A DNA stretch of 64,000 nucleotides from Phormidesmis priestleyi BC1401 (GTDB taxonomy: Bacteria > Cyanobacteriota > Cyanobacteriia > Leptolyngbyales > Leptolyngbyaceae), in contig NZ_LXYR01000019.1 of NCBI RefSeq assembly GCF_001650195.1, forward strand, positions 1 to 64,000, given 5' to 3'. The number at the start of each line of letters is the position of its first letter. Within the stretch, counting starts at the first letter, position 1. Made by a program: the position numbers and the translations under genes. Of this stretch, positions 19,926-30,445 are shown in pieces. The notes under the pieces are model-generated. The model was not told the DNA's origin, did no database searches, and saw nothing but the letters and a program-made list of their open reading frames with translations.

Positions 19926-19949
19926 CAAAAAACCTGCAAAATACAGGTT
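19926..19949 (-). terminator. Rho-independent terminator after crtH
   Basis: On the minus strand AACCTG-TATTTTG-CAGGTT is followed by TTTTTG, about 60 bases past the crtH stop. Confidence 0.7.
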
Positions 19950-20007
19950 CAAGTTTGTAATTTTGACTACCGATATCATGTGTTTCTGATCACAAATCAA
20001 AGCCGTT

Positions 20008-21549
20008 TTATAAACCTAAATCAACCGCAACTCGATGGGCGCAAGCAAACCCAGAAAATGCCACCGCGTTTAAGCCCTGACCCGGAAACGTGCTGTCACC
20101 TACACAATAGAGATTCGCGATCGCGGTTCGATTAAAGGGCATTCCCAGTAGTCCGGGCAGCTTACGAGCGGGGATCGGACCATAGGTGCCGTTGTCTCTT
20201 CCTAAAAATCGACGATGCGTTCTAGGAGTGCCGACTTCTTGATAATCTAAATGCTGGCTCAGATTGGGGAAGATGGCTTCTAGGCGATCGATCACTCGCT
20301 CCGCCGCCGCCTCTTTTTTGGCTTCATACTCGCTAGGCGATAGATTTTGCCAGTTTTCCATCCAACTCGGTGTGAAGGTGTGTATGATCTGACATCCATC
20401 TGGCGCAAGACTCGGATCGAGCAACGTCGGAATCGAGACAAAAATCGTGCCTTGCTCGGCTTCCATCGCGTTCCAGTTTTCTAGCAAAATGTGATGGCAT
20501 TCTGTTCCGATCGGAAGGGCTTCTGATTTGACTCCCAGATGCAAGCTGAGAAAACTCGAAGACTGCTGATAGCGCTGCTGCCACTTCTTTTCAGCGTTGG
20601 GCATCTCAGACGAGGGCACGAGTTTCTCAAAGGTATCCCAGCGAGTCGCGTTGGAAATAATTCGCTTTGCACGATACGTCTTGCCAGAGGCGAGGGTGAC
20701 TCCCACAGCGCGCCCATTTTCTAGCAAAATCTCGGTGACTCTGGCTTTATATTCGATCCGGCTCCCCGCGTTTTCTAAGCCTTCGACCAGCTTTTGAGCG
20801 ATTTGACCGACTCCACCCTTGGGATAATTGATGCCGCCATAGTGACGATCGCTGAACACCATTCCCGCATTGATCATCGGAGTCTTATTTGCCGGAACCA
20901 CTGACCAGCAATAGCACTCCATATCAATAAACTTCAGCAGCGCGGGGTCTTTAATAAATCGACGCGCAATATCTCCGGCGTTTTGGGGCAAATATTTCAC
21001 CAACCCCAAACAGGCGAGAGGATGCTGAAAAAACACCCGCGTCAAATAACCCAACTCTTCGAGCGACAGCAAATCCATCACGTTGAGGCAGTTAAACACC
21101 TTCCAACACTCGTCATAAAACTGTCGAATCCCCTTCTCTTCGTGAGGAAACTGCCCGATTAGTTCTTGTAAGAACTTTTCATAATCCTTGTGGACTTTTA
21201 GCTCTAATCCATCAGGCAAATGATAGTGAATCTGCACCGGATCGGGAATGGTTTCGATGCTCATGTTGACAGCATCTAGCGCACGAGTCAGCAAATTTGT
21301 CGTGCCCTGCTTGCCAAAGCCAAAAATCATTGATGCGCCGACATCAAAGCGATAGCCCGATTCACCATCTTGGGACGATCGCTCAAAATAACCCGCACTG
21401 CCTCCGGGGATTAAGTAGCGCTCTAGCACTAAAACGCTGGCTCCCTTTGCGGCAAGCTGAGTGGCGGTGACTAACCCACCAATGCCAGAACCGATGACGA
21501 TCGCATCGTATTCTGCGGGATATTGAGAAGGAGTTGAGACGGAAACCAT
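20008..21549 (-). CDS. crtH: Carotene isomerase (prolycopene isomerase)
   Basis: 513 residues from ATG 21549 ([15 protein letters not shown]). FAD-dependent CrtISO-type enzyme that converts poly-cis lycopene to the all-trans form in the plant-like carotene pathway of cyanobacteria. The dinucleotide fold is at the N-terminus ([18 protein letters not shown]), followed by [13 protein letters not shown]. The C-terminal FAD block is [22 protein letters not shown]. Length and all blocks match CrtH rather than CrtP/CrtQ desaturases. It is followed by its own terminator; ribD lies upstream on the same strand, about 110 bases away. Confidence 0.93.
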   Translation of the reverse strand: MVSVSTPSQYPAEYDAIVIGSGIGGLVTATQLAAKGASVLVLERYLIPGGSAGYFERSSQDGESGYRFDVGASMIFGFGKQGTTNLLTRALDAVNMSIETIPDPVQIHYHLPDGLELKVHKDYEKFLQELIGQFPHEEKGIRQFYDECWKVFNCLNVMDLLSLEELGYLTRVFFQHPLACLGLVKYLPQNAGDIARRFIKDPALLKFIDMECYCWSVVPANKTPMINAGMVFSDRHYGGINYPKGGVGQIAQKLVEGLENAGSRIEYKARVTEILLENGRAVGVTLASGKTYRAKRIISNATRWDTFEKLVPSSEMPNAEKKWQQRYQQSSSFLSLHLGVKSEALPIGTECHHILLENWNAMEAEQGTIFVSIPTLLDPSLAPDGCQIIHTFTPSWMENWQNLSPSEYEAKKEAAAERVIDRLEAIFPNLSQHLDYQEVGTPRTHRRFLGRDNGTYGPIPARKLPGLLGMPFNRTAIANLYCVGDSTFPGQGLNAVAFSGFACAHRVAVDLGL

Positions 21550-21657
21550 GAGAAATGATAATAGTGCCACTGCTCTTCAGTGTATCGGAATTGAGTATGC
21601 GGTAGGAGACGGGTGCTGTGAATCGTCTTCGCGATTAGCGCAGCGATCGGTGATGTC

Positions 21658-22779
21658 CTAGATTTCTCTTTTCTGAGTTGGTAGATAGCCTTCAATTAAA
21701 TAGTCTGTGTCGATCGCGCTCCACTTAACTCGCTCTAACGTCAGTGCTTGCGTCATCTCCACCAGTCCCAAGTCTCCCACGGGTGAAGGGGCAGCGCTGC
21801 CGCCAATAATTTTAGGTGCGATAAATGCCAGAACTTTTTGCACACAGCCATCCGCGATCGCTTGAGCTGCCAGAGTGCCGCCACACTCCCACAGCACAGA
21901 TGATAACCCTCGATTGTACAAATACGTCATTGCCTGAAATGGAGTCAGCGGATTTAACTCGACCACCTCAACTCCTTGCTCAATCAAGGTTTTCTGAACG
22001 TCTGGATTCGCTCCCAACTGGGTTAAAACGAGGGTCGGAGCCGTCTGCGTTTGCCAAAGATTCGCTGGCGTGGGCAGATTGAGCGATCGGCTCATCACCA
22101 CTCGTAGAGGATTATGATCGGCTACTCCATGCGTCGTCAAAAGAGGATTGTCTTTACGAACCGTGTTGCCGCCGATAATGATGGCATCACACGTCGATCG
22201 CACTTGATGAACTCGCTGCCGAGAGGCGGCTCCTGTGACCCAACTGCTGTGTCCTGTGGTCGCGGCGATTTTGCCATCTAACGTCATGGCATACTTCAAA
22301 ACGCCAAACGGACGGCGATGCAAAACGCAGTGGACAAATGCCTCGTTTAAGTCTTGACACGCTGCTGCTTCAACGCCGATCGTCACCTCGATTCCAGCTT
22401 CGCGAAGTCTAGAAATTCCTCCACCTGCCACTTTAGGGTTCGGATCGACCATGCCCACAACGACCCGCCGCAACCTTGCCGCCACGATCGCGTTAGAGCA
22501 GGGAGGCGTTCTCCCATAGTGATTACAGGGTTCTAAATTTACGAAGAGCGTGGCACCTTGAGCGCGATCACCCGCATCTCTCAAGGCAAAAATTTCGGCG
22601 TGAGGCTCTCCCGCTTTTGGATGAAACCCTTCGCCGACAATCTGCTGGTTTTGCACAATCACCGACCCGACTAAAGGATTGGGTGACGTGTGCCCTTGCG
22701 CTGTTTGAGCGAGTTCTAAACACCGTCTCATCATGACCTGATCGAACGCCGCTTGCTCGATCGGCGGGTCTGTGTTCAA
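21658..22779 (-). CDS. ribD: Bifunctional riboflavin biosynthesis deaminase/reductase
   Basis: 373 residues. The N-terminal zinc deaminase domain carries HAE (GEPHAEIFALRDAG) and PCNHYGRTPPC, both complete. The C-terminal reductase domain (about 150-365) has KYAMTLDGKIA and the substrate-binding block ending GGSAAPSPVGD. It makes the ribitylaminouracil intermediate of riboflavin. The longest frame begins with a TTG at 22779 that overlaps the stop of the upstream membrane-protein gene; an ATG at 22734 (MMRRCLELA) is an equally plausible start because many RibD proteins begin near there. Probably cotranscribed with the upstream gene. Confidence 0.94.
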   Translation of the reverse strand: MNTDPPIEQAAFDQVMMRRCLELAQTAQGHTSPNPLVGSVIVQNQQIVGEGFHPKAGEPHAEIFALRDAGDRAQGATLFVNLEPCNHYGRTPPCSNAIVAARLRRVVVGMVDPNPKVAGGGISRLREAGIEVTIGVEAAACQDLNEAFVHCVLHRRPFGVLKYAMTLDGKIAATTGHSSWVTGAASRQRVHQVRSTCDAIIIGGNTVRKDNPLLTTHGVADHNPLRVVMSRSLNLPTPANLWQTQTAPTLVLTQLGANPDVQKTLIEQGVEVVELNPLTPFQAMTYLYNRGLSSVLWECGGTLAAQAIADGCVQKVLAFIAPKIIGGSAAPSPVGDLGLVEMTQALTLERVKWSAIDTDYLIEGYLPTQKREI

Positions 22780-23312
22780 GACGATCGTGACGTAGTGGAA
22801 TATTGGCTCAGCACTTCTTGCCCCCAGCGCACCAGTTTTTCAGATCCTTCTATCATCAGCAAATAGTGTCCCCGGTTGAGGTGATGGCGATAAACGCTCA
22901 CCGTGTTGCCCTCACCGAGCAAGCCAAGCAGCCCTCCCAAAAAGGCTCCACAAAACCCGCTCATCGTGCCCACCACCGGAATTAGCAATAGAGGCTGCAA
23001 GCTTCTGAGATCGCTATAGCCGCGACTTTGAATTAAAACCAGCACAAACGCAACCAGTGAGCCGATCGTTCCCGCCACGATCGACAAACTGCGCGCTCGA
23101 CGCACGGCGATCTGCATTGGTTTAAGCAAGCCCACATGGTCAGGGTTGCTATAGCCTTTGCCGACGATCGCCAAATGTTCGGGAGAAATGCCGTAGTGGT
23201 GCAGCAAGCGATATGCCCGAAAAGCAGAGGCTTCATCAGGAAACATCGTGACTGCAAGATGAGTTTGTCGGCGCACCAAACCCGTTTTTCGCAAGAACCT
23301 GGTAACTGTCAC
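22776..23312 (-). CDS. Conserved protein with glycine-rich membrane hairpin
   Basis: 178 residues. The N-terminal part (residues 15-65) resembles the general-stress-17M-like fold (VTMFPDEASAFRAYRLLHHY, then GISPEHLAIVGKGY). Two membrane helices follow (about 75-100 and 107-135), the second Gly-rich (GAFLGGLLGLLGEGN), and then a short soluble tail (HHLNRGHYLLMIEGSEKLV). The architecture is common in cyanobacteria and usually described as hypothetical. The gene overlaps ribD by four bases, so they are translationally coupled, but a functional link is unproven. Confidence 0.78.
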   Translation of the reverse strand: MTVTRFLRKTGLVRRQTHLAVTMFPDEASAFRAYRLLHHYGISPEHLAIVGKGYSNPDHVGLLKPMQIAVRRARSLSIVAGTIGSLVAFVLVLIQSRGYSDLRSLQPLLLIPVVGTMSGFCGAFLGGLLGLLGEGNTVSVYRHHLNRGHYLLMIEGSEKLVRWGQEVLSQYSTTSRSS

Positions 23313-23489
23313 AAAGCTAGTTAGGAGAAATGGCTGTTTCTGTCTGAATTCTAAACCTTTGCCATCGATTTGCTAACAGTCAAACAGGGTAATTTAATTA
23401 TTTTTCACCCTTTATAACCTGCCCTTCTCTTTCCTCCTTTCCCGCTACCATTAGAAGTATCACAGTTTGATATTGATTAGGTTTAGTCT

Positions 23490-23801
23490 ATGCCTCCTCG
23501 TTGGTCTCGTATTCCCGATCGTAAAGACTCTGACTATCGTCGCCTAGACGATCGCATGACTTTCGCAACCCACGTTCCGCTCTTTGCGGCGGTCAATTCT
23601 GGGATCTGGTTCTTTAAGATTTTGAATCAGACAGACTGGTCTTGGGCAGTGTGGGTAACTGGGGTCTGGGCAGCCATTCTGCTGGCTCATGGAATTTATG
23701 TGTTTGCGATCGCCGATTATTCTGACCCGGTTGTCGCGACTCCAGCCCCAGCAACAGGGTTTAAACCCAGAGAAAAATCTGCGAAATCCTCCAAAGGATA
23801 G
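23490..23801 (+). CDS. 2TM-domain small membrane protein
   Basis: 103 residues. A basic N-terminus (RIPDRKDSDYRRLDDRM) precedes two membrane helices at about 25-45 and 50-73 (WAVWVTGVWAAILLAHGIYVF), followed by a lysine-rich soluble tail. This is the 2TM-domain type of small integral membrane protein, without known function. The ATG is preceded by AT-rich DNA without a clear ribosome site. The DUF3181 gene follows 30 bases later on the same strand and is probably cotranscribed. Confidence 0.75.
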   Translation: MPPRWSRIPDRKDSDYRRLDDRMTFATHVPLFAAVNSGIWFFKILNQTDWSWAVWVTGVWAAILLAHGIYVFAIADYSDPVVATPAPATGFKPREKSAKSSKG

Positions 23802-23831
23802 GGGGTGTCTGGGAAGCGTTAAGTGCTAGTA

Positions 23832-24176
23832 ATGAGTCATTCTATTGAAAACGGTTTGAATTTTGTTATGGCTGAATTAAGCACGTCTGAATCGATCGGG
23901 TCTTTGGCAGCCGACATTGGCAAAAACATCTATATTGATGTCGCAAAGTGGCACCTTTATCTGTCGGATGCCCATCTACATACCGTTCTGGCGGAAAAGC
24001 TATATCCTCTAGTCTCTGGAAAATCAGTTCAGGAAGACCAGGTGTTAGAAATCCTCCGCAACATTCCGGTTAAGTTGGGCGGCGGAAAGCGTGAGGTGCC
24101 CCTGATCGATTTGCTGCCGATGCAGTGTCAGGTCAATTTGATTGATCTCATAGAAGAGTTCCAGCGCAATCTTTAG
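23832..24176 (+). CDS. DUF3181 family protein
   Basis: About 114 residues from ATG 23832; a further ATG at 23868 (MAELSTSES) would agree better with family starts, and a GTG at 23823 is also in frame. The core IGKNIYIDVAKWHLYLSDAH, followed by LHTVLAEKLYPL, is characteristic of the cyanobacterial DUF3181 family, small soluble proteins of unknown function. No membrane segment. Downstream lies a palindromic repeat, which may serve as a 3' boundary. Confidence 0.82.
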   Translation: MSHSIENGLNFVMAELSTSESIGSLAADIGKNIYIDVAKWHLYLSDAHLHTVLAEKLYPLVSGKSVQEDQVLEILRNIPVKLGGGKREVPLIDLLPMQCQVNLIDLIEEFQRNL

Positions 24177-24223
24177 AGGTTGGTTGGGAAGGTTTGTGGC
24201 GTTTCTGAATGCAGATATGAAAT

Positions 24224-24309
24224 GCCCTCTTCCCCAACCCTTCTCCTAAAAGGAGAAGGGAGCCAGAACTCTTTTCCCCTCTCCTTTTGGGAGAGGGCTA
24301 GGGTGAGGG
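24224..24309. repeat. Interspersed palindromic repeat, copy B
   Basis: Reverse-complement copy of the element at 10480-10564: it ends GAGAGGGCTAGGGTGAGGG and has an inner hairpin (CTTCTCCT-AAA-AGGAGAAG). It separates two convergent genes, as such repeats often do in cyanobacteria. Confidence 0.8.
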
Positions 24310-24350
24310 TAAAATCTGTGCTTCATCGATCGATTCAGCAACGCCCCTAC

Positions 24351-26993
24351 TTATTGAGTCAGCGAGACGTTAACCGCCAGCTTTTGTCCTAATCGCAGCC
24401 ATGGCTGTTGAGAATCTTCTCGTAACGTTGGTAGCCACTGTAAATAGAGTTCTTGAGCTTGAGCAAGGCTGAGACTGAGGTGAAGCTGTTGACCGAGATC
24501 GAGCAGCCGTTCTAAACGCTGAATTTCTCTCTCTGCCGTCTCAGAATTCACCTCCTGCAAAAGATGCCAGAGCGATCGGCGAATCAATCGTTCTAAAATC
24601 TGTTTCGCTTCGAGGGCGGTCAGATTGCAGTGTAGATGGTGGGCTTCGGTGGCGATCGCTTCTAATTCGAGCAGGTAGTTTAGACTTGCGTCGAGACGAT
24701 CGCTAGCATCGCTGGTTTCTTGTTCGAGCGATCGCAGTGCCAATAACAACCGATGACTCAGGGCAATCTCCGCGGCAACCTGCAATTCTCGCGGCACGGG
24801 CAACTCATCGCGATGAAACGCCATCAGCACCCCATAATTATCTCGATAGACCTGCGTGTAAAGCTGGTCTAATCGAGTCAGAGTCTCTTGGGTTAATAGC
24901 TGCATAATCCGGTGCCGCTCTTCGGCAAACAGCGTCTGCAAATTGTAGGACTGATTGCCAAAAATCTGATTCATCACCAAGATGGTTTGCGCTGCGCTCC
25001 CTTGTTTGAGCGATCCCATCAGCGTTTCTTTAAGCGACGTATAGCCCCGTCGCCCTGCAAATGGCTGAATGCAGCAGTGAAAATCCCAACCGCCTAAGTG
25101 CAGCACGGCAAACGTGAGATGAGACGTTTCGCGAGTGATTTCTGACGTGAGTTGCAGTTGTCCGACGGCGAGAGTCAGCGATCCCATGCGCTGTAGCTGA
25201 TAGTCGAGTTGATGCGCGTCATAGCAATAGATTCGCTCTTCTGGGGTGTAAGGGGTGAAGAGTGAGCTAATGGCGTAGTGAGATGCGACCTGCTCAAAGC
25301 TGATTTGGGCAGAAATTACCAGTTGACGATAAACTTCAGCCCCGTTCTTAAACGAGTCTACGTTGCTAGGTGCCAATGCCAGCCGCTTGACAAACCCCTT
25401 CTCAAGCTGCACCCCGGCGACATCTCCGGCGAGTTCTAGCGCTCTAGAGGCATAGCGAAGAATTTGCGTTCCTTCGGGGCGCGAGAGTTCTTCAAAAAAC
25501 CAGCCGCAACTGGTATACATCAGCAGAGCGTGACGCTGCATTTCTAACAGTCGCAGTGCGTCGGTGCGATCGCCCAAGGTTAACTTGTGGGTTTGGTGCT
25601 GGGCTAAGAACCGATTCACGGTTGTAGAGCTACGATCGCGCATCACCTGAATGTATTCATCTCGCGCCAGCCAGGGATCGCGAAAAAATTTCTTCCCAGT
25701 GTCTTCGTAGACTTTAATTAACTGATCCCGTAGCCAGTCGAGAGCATCGCGCAACGGTCGCCGCCACTGCTGATTCCACGAGCCGCCGCCCCCGCAGCCA
25801 CAGTCATCTTGCCAGCGATCGACTCCATGAGCACAACTCCAAGCGGTGACGGGCTTGAGTTCGACTTCCCAAGTGGGAGGGGTGAGGCTGAGATAGTGAG
25901 CGAAGTTTGTCACTGTCCAGCCGCGATGCGCAAACTCATCCTCGAAGGCATAGGCGAGACATTTCTCAGTCCCGGCTTTGTGATGTCCAAAAGTTTCGCC
26001 ATCGGTCGCAACGGCAATTAGTTGAGCGGGACGGTGATCCCCACGCACAGCTTGACCCAATCGACTCGCCAGATTGTGAGAACTGCTGAGAGCACTGTCA
26101 AAACCCATGTCACGCGAGATCGGACCGTCGTAAAAGAAAATATCGAGATAGGGGGTCTCAGCTTCCAGGTTTTGAGAAGGCTGACTATTCTGATCTCGCT
26201 TCAGAAAGCATCGATAAGGACAGGTGGCATCGATTTGACTGCCGCCGACTTCGTTCCACTGCAGGTCAGATTCGTCGGAAGTGTCTAGAGGGCGGCAGCG
26301 CTGTGCCTGAGAGGGAGCCAGAATGATGAATCTGATGCCTTCGACGATCAGTGCTTCGACAGTTGCATAGTCAACAGCGGTTTCTGCCAGCCACATGCCT
26401 TCGGGATCGCGCCCAAAGTGCGATCGAAAGTCTTCTTTGCCCCACCGAATCTGAGTCCGCTTGTCGCGATCGTTTGCCAACGGCAGAATAATGTGATTGT
26501 AGACTTGCGCGATCGCGTTACCGTGCCCGTTGAGGCGTTCACAACTCTTGCGATCTGCCTCCAAGATGCGCTGATAGACTTCAACATCGTGTCGCTCGAT
26601 CCAACTCATCAAAGTCGGACCGATATTGAAGCTCAAATATTCGTAGTTGTTGACGATTTTGACGATATCGCCCCGATCGTTGAGCACTCGTGCAAAGGCA
26701 TTCGGGCGATAGCATTCGTGATGGATTCGCTCGTTCCAATTGTGAAAGGGAGCGGCGCTGGGCTGACGCTCGATCGCGTCCAAATAAGGATTCTCGCGGG
26801 GAGGCTGATAGAAGTGTCCGTGAACGGTGACGTAAACTCCGATCCCCGTCTTGAGAGAATTTTGCCTGTCGGGTAGCGCTAGCGGTTTATGGGCGGCGGT
26901 AAACTCATTCTCAGCGTTTTGGGGATCAGTGCCAACTTGACTGTATGGAGTAGCATCGAGCGTCATAAAAATACTCTCAAGATGAAGGGACAT
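24351..26993 (-). CDS. DUF3536 glycoside hydrolase family 57-type protein
   Basis: 880 residues. The N-terminal half has the GH57 catalytic-barrel features, starting VYVTVHGHFYQPPRENPYLD and continuing with the AFHNWNE-like block and ATDGETFGHHK, which carries probable catalytic or metal residues. The DUF3536 C-terminal half is helical. GH57 enzymes act on alpha-glucans such as glycogen (branching or amylase activity); the specific activity of the DUF3536 group is not established. ATG 26993 is the longest start; ATG 26966 (MTLDATPYS) is also possible and has a GAGAG nearby. No signal peptide, so cytoplasmic. Monocistronic. Confidence 0.88.
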   Translation of the reverse strand: MSLHLESIFMTLDATPYSQVGTDPQNAENEFTAAHKPLALPDRQNSLKTGIGVYVTVHGHFYQPPRENPYLDAIERQPSAAPFHNWNERIHHECYRPNAFARVLNDRGDIVKIVNNYEYLSFNIGPTLMSWIERHDVEVYQRILEADRKSCERLNGHGNAIAQVYNHIILPLANDRDKRTQIRWGKEDFRSHFGRDPEGMWLAETAVDYATVEALIVEGIRFIILAPSQAQRCRPLDTSDESDLQWNEVGGSQIDATCPYRCFLKRDQNSQPSQNLEAETPYLDIFFYDGPISRDMGFDSALSSSHNLASRLGQAVRGDHRPAQLIAVATDGETFGHHKAGTEKCLAYAFEDEFAHRGWTVTNFAHYLSLTPPTWEVELKPVTAWSCAHGVDRWQDDCGCGGGGSWNQQWRRPLRDALDWLRDQLIKVYEDTGKKFFRDPWLARDEYIQVMRDRSSTTVNRFLAQHQTHKLTLGDRTDALRLLEMQRHALLMYTSCGWFFEELSRPEGTQILRYASRALELAGDVAGVQLEKGFVKRLALAPSNVDSFKNGAEVYRQLVISAQISFEQVASHYAISSLFTPYTPEERIYCYDAHQLDYQLQRMGSLTLAVGQLQLTSEITRETSHLTFAVLHLGGWDFHCCIQPFAGRRGYTSLKETLMGSLKQGSAAQTILVMNQIFGNQSYNLQTLFAEERHRIMQLLTQETLTRLDQLYTQVYRDNYGVLMAFHRDELPVPRELQVAAEIALSHRLLLALRSLEQETSDASDRLDASLNYLLELEAIATEAHHLHCNLTALEAKQILERLIRRSLWHLLQEVNSETAEREIQRLERLLDLGQQLHLSLSLAQAQELYLQWLPTLREDSQQPWLRLGQKLAVNVSLTQ

Positions 26994-27805
26994 GACGCGA
27001 TCAAACGTCTAGGCAACCCGTGATTCTATCGGGGTCGAAACGATCGAGTCATAGAAGTTTTCAAAGAATTTGTTGGCGATGCTGTCGAAAATTTGCCTCG
27101 CTGTGAGGCAGCGTTTGTATCGGATAAGTCTTTTTTGGGCAAGATTGCAAACATTCCAAACCGTTTAAGCAGGGTTCTAAAAGTGGGATATCTCACCCTG
27201 AGTAGGCAGATGAGATTAACTGTGGAAGAAGCATTTCGGCTCTGATCAACGCTCAAAGCCAGAACTCCTAGGAACGAGGATTTATTAACGTGGGATGCCC
27301 AGAGGTCGCCCCCCAACCCCCAATCTGGGGGAGCCAGAGTTCAAAGTCCCCCAGATTGGGGGATTTGGGGGTGACCTTTAGGCAAGCTATCATCATGCAA
27401 GGCTGTTCAGAATACAGGTTACTTAATCCACGATCCTTAGCAGGTTGAGCGGAGTCAAAACCCATGCACACAAGTTGACTCTAGTCGCATCGGTCTACTT
27501 ATAGCGGAATTGAAAAGAGACCATAATCTGGCTGAAAGCTTAACGTTGCGGGGATCAGTTCATTCTGAGGGATAACACTGTTTTATCAATGGCTCAAAAA
27601 CCAACGCGCTACTTTGGAATGAAAAACTAGAGACTTGCACAATAGCTGATTGAATCGCAAATCCTATCCTGATTAAAGATTAGTTTAAGGTTTCATCCAC
27701 AGATTTTGAGAAGGGTTTACAGCGTGAAATAGACCAATGCGGAGGAGTCGCAACTTGCAAGTATCCTAGAGTCTGGTTATCGCCATTCACCTACCTGTAA
27801 TCTGA
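26994..27805. other. Long divergent intergenic region
   Basis: About 810 bases between the DUF3536 gene and cax. It contains the palindromic repeat at 27304-27376. No frame has the look of a gene, and no RNA gene was recognised. The promoter of cax must lie at its right end. Confidence 0.5.
27304..27376. repeat. Long G/C-block palindrome
   Basis: CCCCCAATCTGGGGGA on the left is mirrored by TCCCCCAGATTGGGGG on the right, with outer arms GGTCGCCCCCCAA and TTTGGGGGTGACC. The whole of about 73 bases can fold into one long hairpin with a small loop. This CCCCCAAATCCCCC-type element is a known kind of dispersed cyanobacterial repeat and is unrelated to copies A and B. Confidence 0.8.
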
Positions 27806-28924
27806 ATGTCCGTCAAAAATCTCGTTTTCATTGGGCTACTGTGCTTTGTTCCGGTCTCGATCGCTGCCCATTTCCTTCAGTGGGGATCGCTGATTGTCTT
27901 CATCACAGCAGGGCTTGCGATTCTTCCCCTCGCGGGTTGGATGGGCACCGCAACCGAAGAACTGGCAGTCGTAGTGGGTCCAACATTGGGAGGTTTGCTC
28001 AACGCAACGTTTGGCAACGCAACGGAGTTGATTATTGCTCTGGTTGCGCTCAACGCTGGGCTGATTGGTGTCGTCAAAGCCAGCATCACCGGCTCGATTA
28101 TCGGTAATCTGCTGCTAGTCATGGGACTCTCGATGTTTTTGGGCGGCTTGCGCTATAAAGAGCAGGAATTTCAGCCGATCGTGGCACGGGTCAACGCGTC
28201 GTCGATGAATCTGGCGGTGATTGCGCTACTGTTGCCCACGGCGGTGAACTACACCTCATCGGGGATCACAGACACCACGATTCAGAAACTTTCGGTTGCG
28301 GTCTCGGTGGTGCTGATTGCTGTGTATGGCTTAACGCTGTTGTTCTCAATGAAAACTCACTCCTATCTTTATGATGTGGGGATCGCTGAACAGGAGGTCG
28401 AAGAAATCGCGTCTGCAAATCTGGCTGGAGACGTGAAGGAGCACCAGATTAACGTCTGGCTGTGGGTTGGAGTGCTGTTGGCGTGTACTCTAATGGTCGC
28501 GATCGAGTCCGAACTGCTGGTCGATACGCTCGAAGTTGCCACCGCTAAGTTGGGGTTGACTTCGCTGTTTACAGGGGTGATTTTGCTACCGATCGTGGGC
28601 AATGCTGCTGAACACGCAACGGCGGTGACGGTTGCCATGAAAGGCAAGATGGATCTGTCTGTCTCGGTGGCGGTAGGATCAAGTTTGCAGATTGCGTTAT
28701 TTGTGGCTCCGGTGCTGGTGATTGCGGGATGGCTGCTGAACAAGCCGATGGATTTGAACTTCAATCCATTCGAGCTGGTGGCGGTTTCGGTAGCGGTGTT
28801 GATTACCAACTCGATTAGCTCAGATGGGCGATCGAACTGGCTCGAAGGAACGCTACTCCTTGCGGCTTACCTGCTGTTGGGGTTCGCGTTTTATTTCCAT
28901 CCCGTCATCGATGGAATGGGTTAA
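27806..28924 (+). CDS. cax: Calcium/proton exchanger (CaCA family)
   Basis: 372 residues with about eleven membrane helices. Both alpha-repeat signatures of the CAX antiporters are present: [13 protein letters not shown] near residue 70 and [16 protein letters not shown] near 270. It uses the proton gradient to export or sequester Ca2+ (or other divalent ions) across the plasma or thylakoid membrane. Length is normal. It converges on trmFO, and the two genes share the four bases TTAA, each using part as its stop. Confidence 0.95.
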   Translation: MSVKNLVFIGLLCFVPVSIAAHFLQWGSLIVFITAGLAILPLAGWMGTATEELAVVVGPTLGGLLNATFGNATELIIALVALNAGLIGVVKASITGSIIGNLLLVMGLSMFLGGLRYKEQEFQPIVARVNASSMNLAVIALLLPTAVNYTSSGITDTTIQKLSVAVSVVLIAVYGLTLLFSMKTHSYLYDVGIAEQEVEEIASANLAGDVKEHQINVWLWVGVLLACTLMVAIESELLVDTLEVATAKLGLTSLFTGVILLPIVGNAAEHATAVTVAMKGKMDLSVSVAVGSSLQIALFVAPVLVIAGWLLNKPMDLNFNPFELVAVSVAVLITNSISSDGRSNWLEGTLLLAAYLLLGFAFYFHPVIDGMG

Positions 28925-30306
28925 GCCTCGATCGCGGCGGACATTTCTCGGTATCGGATCTGGGATTGATGGCTCCAAGTGGCAAGGTCAGCGAGAGCAC
29001 GATCGCGATAGACCCCATACCGTTCTTGCTTGTTGCGAATTTTCTGCGGCAGGGCGGGCAAAATCCCAAAGTTGGGGGGCATCGGCTGAAAGTGCTTGGG
29101 CGACGCAGAACTGATGAAGTCAAACAGCGATCCCATCATAGTCGTGACGGGAAGTGAGACGGTAGGCAACCCCAAAGCAACACGAGCCGCATTCGTGCCT
29201 GCCAGCCAACCTCCAGCCGTCGCAGCCGTATAGCCCTCAGTGCCACAGAGTTGCCCGGCGGCGAGCAAGGTCGGACGTTGTTTGAATTGCAGAGTGGCGT
29301 GCAAAAGTTCGGGAGAGTTGATAAAGGTGTTGCGGTGCATTACGCCCATGCGGACAAATTCGGCATTCTCTAAACCGGAGATCAGTTTGAACACGCGCTT
29401 CTGTTCGCCCCACTTGAGATTGGTTTGAAAGCCGACCATATTCCAAAGCTGTCCGCCTTTGTCTTCTTGACGCAATTGCACGATCGCATGAGGTCGGTGA
29501 ATCTGATTTTCGGGAGCGCGGAAGTCGCCGTTGCGCGCATCAAATAAGCCGACGGGCTTAAGCGGTCCATATCGCATCGTGTCTTCGCCGCGACGTGCCA
29601 TTTCCTCGATCGGCAAACACGCCTCAAAAAACTTTGCGGTTTCTCGTTCAAAATCTTTGAGTTCTGCCTGTTCCGCCTGCCCCAGTTCTCGCCAAAAGTG
29701 CAAATATTGCTCTTTGTTCATTGGGCAGTTGAGATAGGCAGCTTCTCCTCGATCGTAGCGAGATGCCAGAAATGCTTGATCAAAGTCGATCGATTCGCCG
29801 ACCACGATCGGACTTGCGGCATCAAAAAAACTCAGATACTCCATGCCTGTAAATCGATGCAGATCTTCCGTCAAAGCTGGACTGGTGAGCGGTCCCGTGG
29901 TGAGAACGACGATTCCATCTGGGGGAATGTCAGGAAGCTCGCCTCGACGCAACTCGATTAAGGGATGAGTGGCGAGGGTGTCGGTCAGGTCTTTGCTGAA
30001 CTGGGCACGATCGACCGCCAATGCTCCACCAGCGGGAACTTGGTGTTCGTCGGCTTTGCCAATCACGATTGAGCCTAACCGCCGCAGTTCTTCATGCAGC
30101 AACCCAGAAGCGCGATCGGTGGCTTGCGCTCCAAACGAGTTGCTGCACACCAATTCGGCTAAATGCTCACTGTGGTGGGCTGGGCTGAGTCGCTGAGGGC
30201 GCATCTCGTGCAAAATCACAGGCACGCCTGCCTGAGCGATCTGCCAAGCAGCTTCGGTGCCTGCAATTCCTCCGCCAATCACCTGAATCGGTTGCAAATC
30301 TGTCAT
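28921..30306 (-). CDS. trmFO: Methylenetetrahydrofolate-tRNA-(uracil-5-)-methyltransferase
   Basis: 461 residues. FAD/folate-dependent enzyme that makes 5-methyluridine at position 54 of tRNA. The N-terminus has the FAD fold [20 protein letters not shown] followed by HEMRP and the [12 protein letters not shown] block, all typical. The FAD-binding C-terminal region includes [20 protein letters not shown]. Length is normal for the family. It overlaps cax at the tail; hisH lies divergently about 140 bases away. Confidence 0.96.
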   Translation of the reverse strand: MTDLQPIQVIGGGIAGTEAAWQIAQAGVPVILHEMRPQRLSPAHHSEHLAELVCSNSFGAQATDRASGLLHEELRRLGSIVIGKADEHQVPAGGALAVDRAQFSKDLTDTLATHPLIELRRGELPDIPPDGIVVLTTGPLTSPALTEDLHRFTGMEYLSFFDAASPIVVGESIDFDQAFLASRYDRGEAAYLNCPMNKEQYLHFWRELGQAEQAELKDFERETAKFFEACLPIEEMARRGEDTMRYGPLKPVGLFDARNGDFRAPENQIHRPHAIVQLRQEDKGGQLWNMVGFQTNLKWGEQKRVFKLISGLENAEFVRMGVMHRNTFINSPELLHATLQFKQRPTLLAAGQLCGTEGYTAATAGGWLAGTNAARVALGLPTVSLPVTTMMGSLFDFISSASPKHFQPMPPNFGILPALPQKIRNKQERYGVYRDRALADLATWSHQSQIRYREMSAAIEA

Positions 30307-30445
30307 AGTTTCTGAGCGAAATCGTTTTCTACCCTTTCTAGGATACGAGAGAGGATGAAGGAGTAGATCGGATTTATCAAAAGCTGAGGGGCGATCGACG
30401 AACCAACTACAATTTTAAAATAGTCAGCGATCGAGGGTCAAAACA

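Noticed and set aside
27026-27316. Minus-strand frame in the DUF3536/cax intergenic region
   Set aside because: It runs into the repeat at 27304, and has no conserved motif or ribosome site.
28369-28809. 146-codon minus-strand frame inside cax
   Set aside because: It is opposite a clear eleven-helix exchanger and has no ribosome site.
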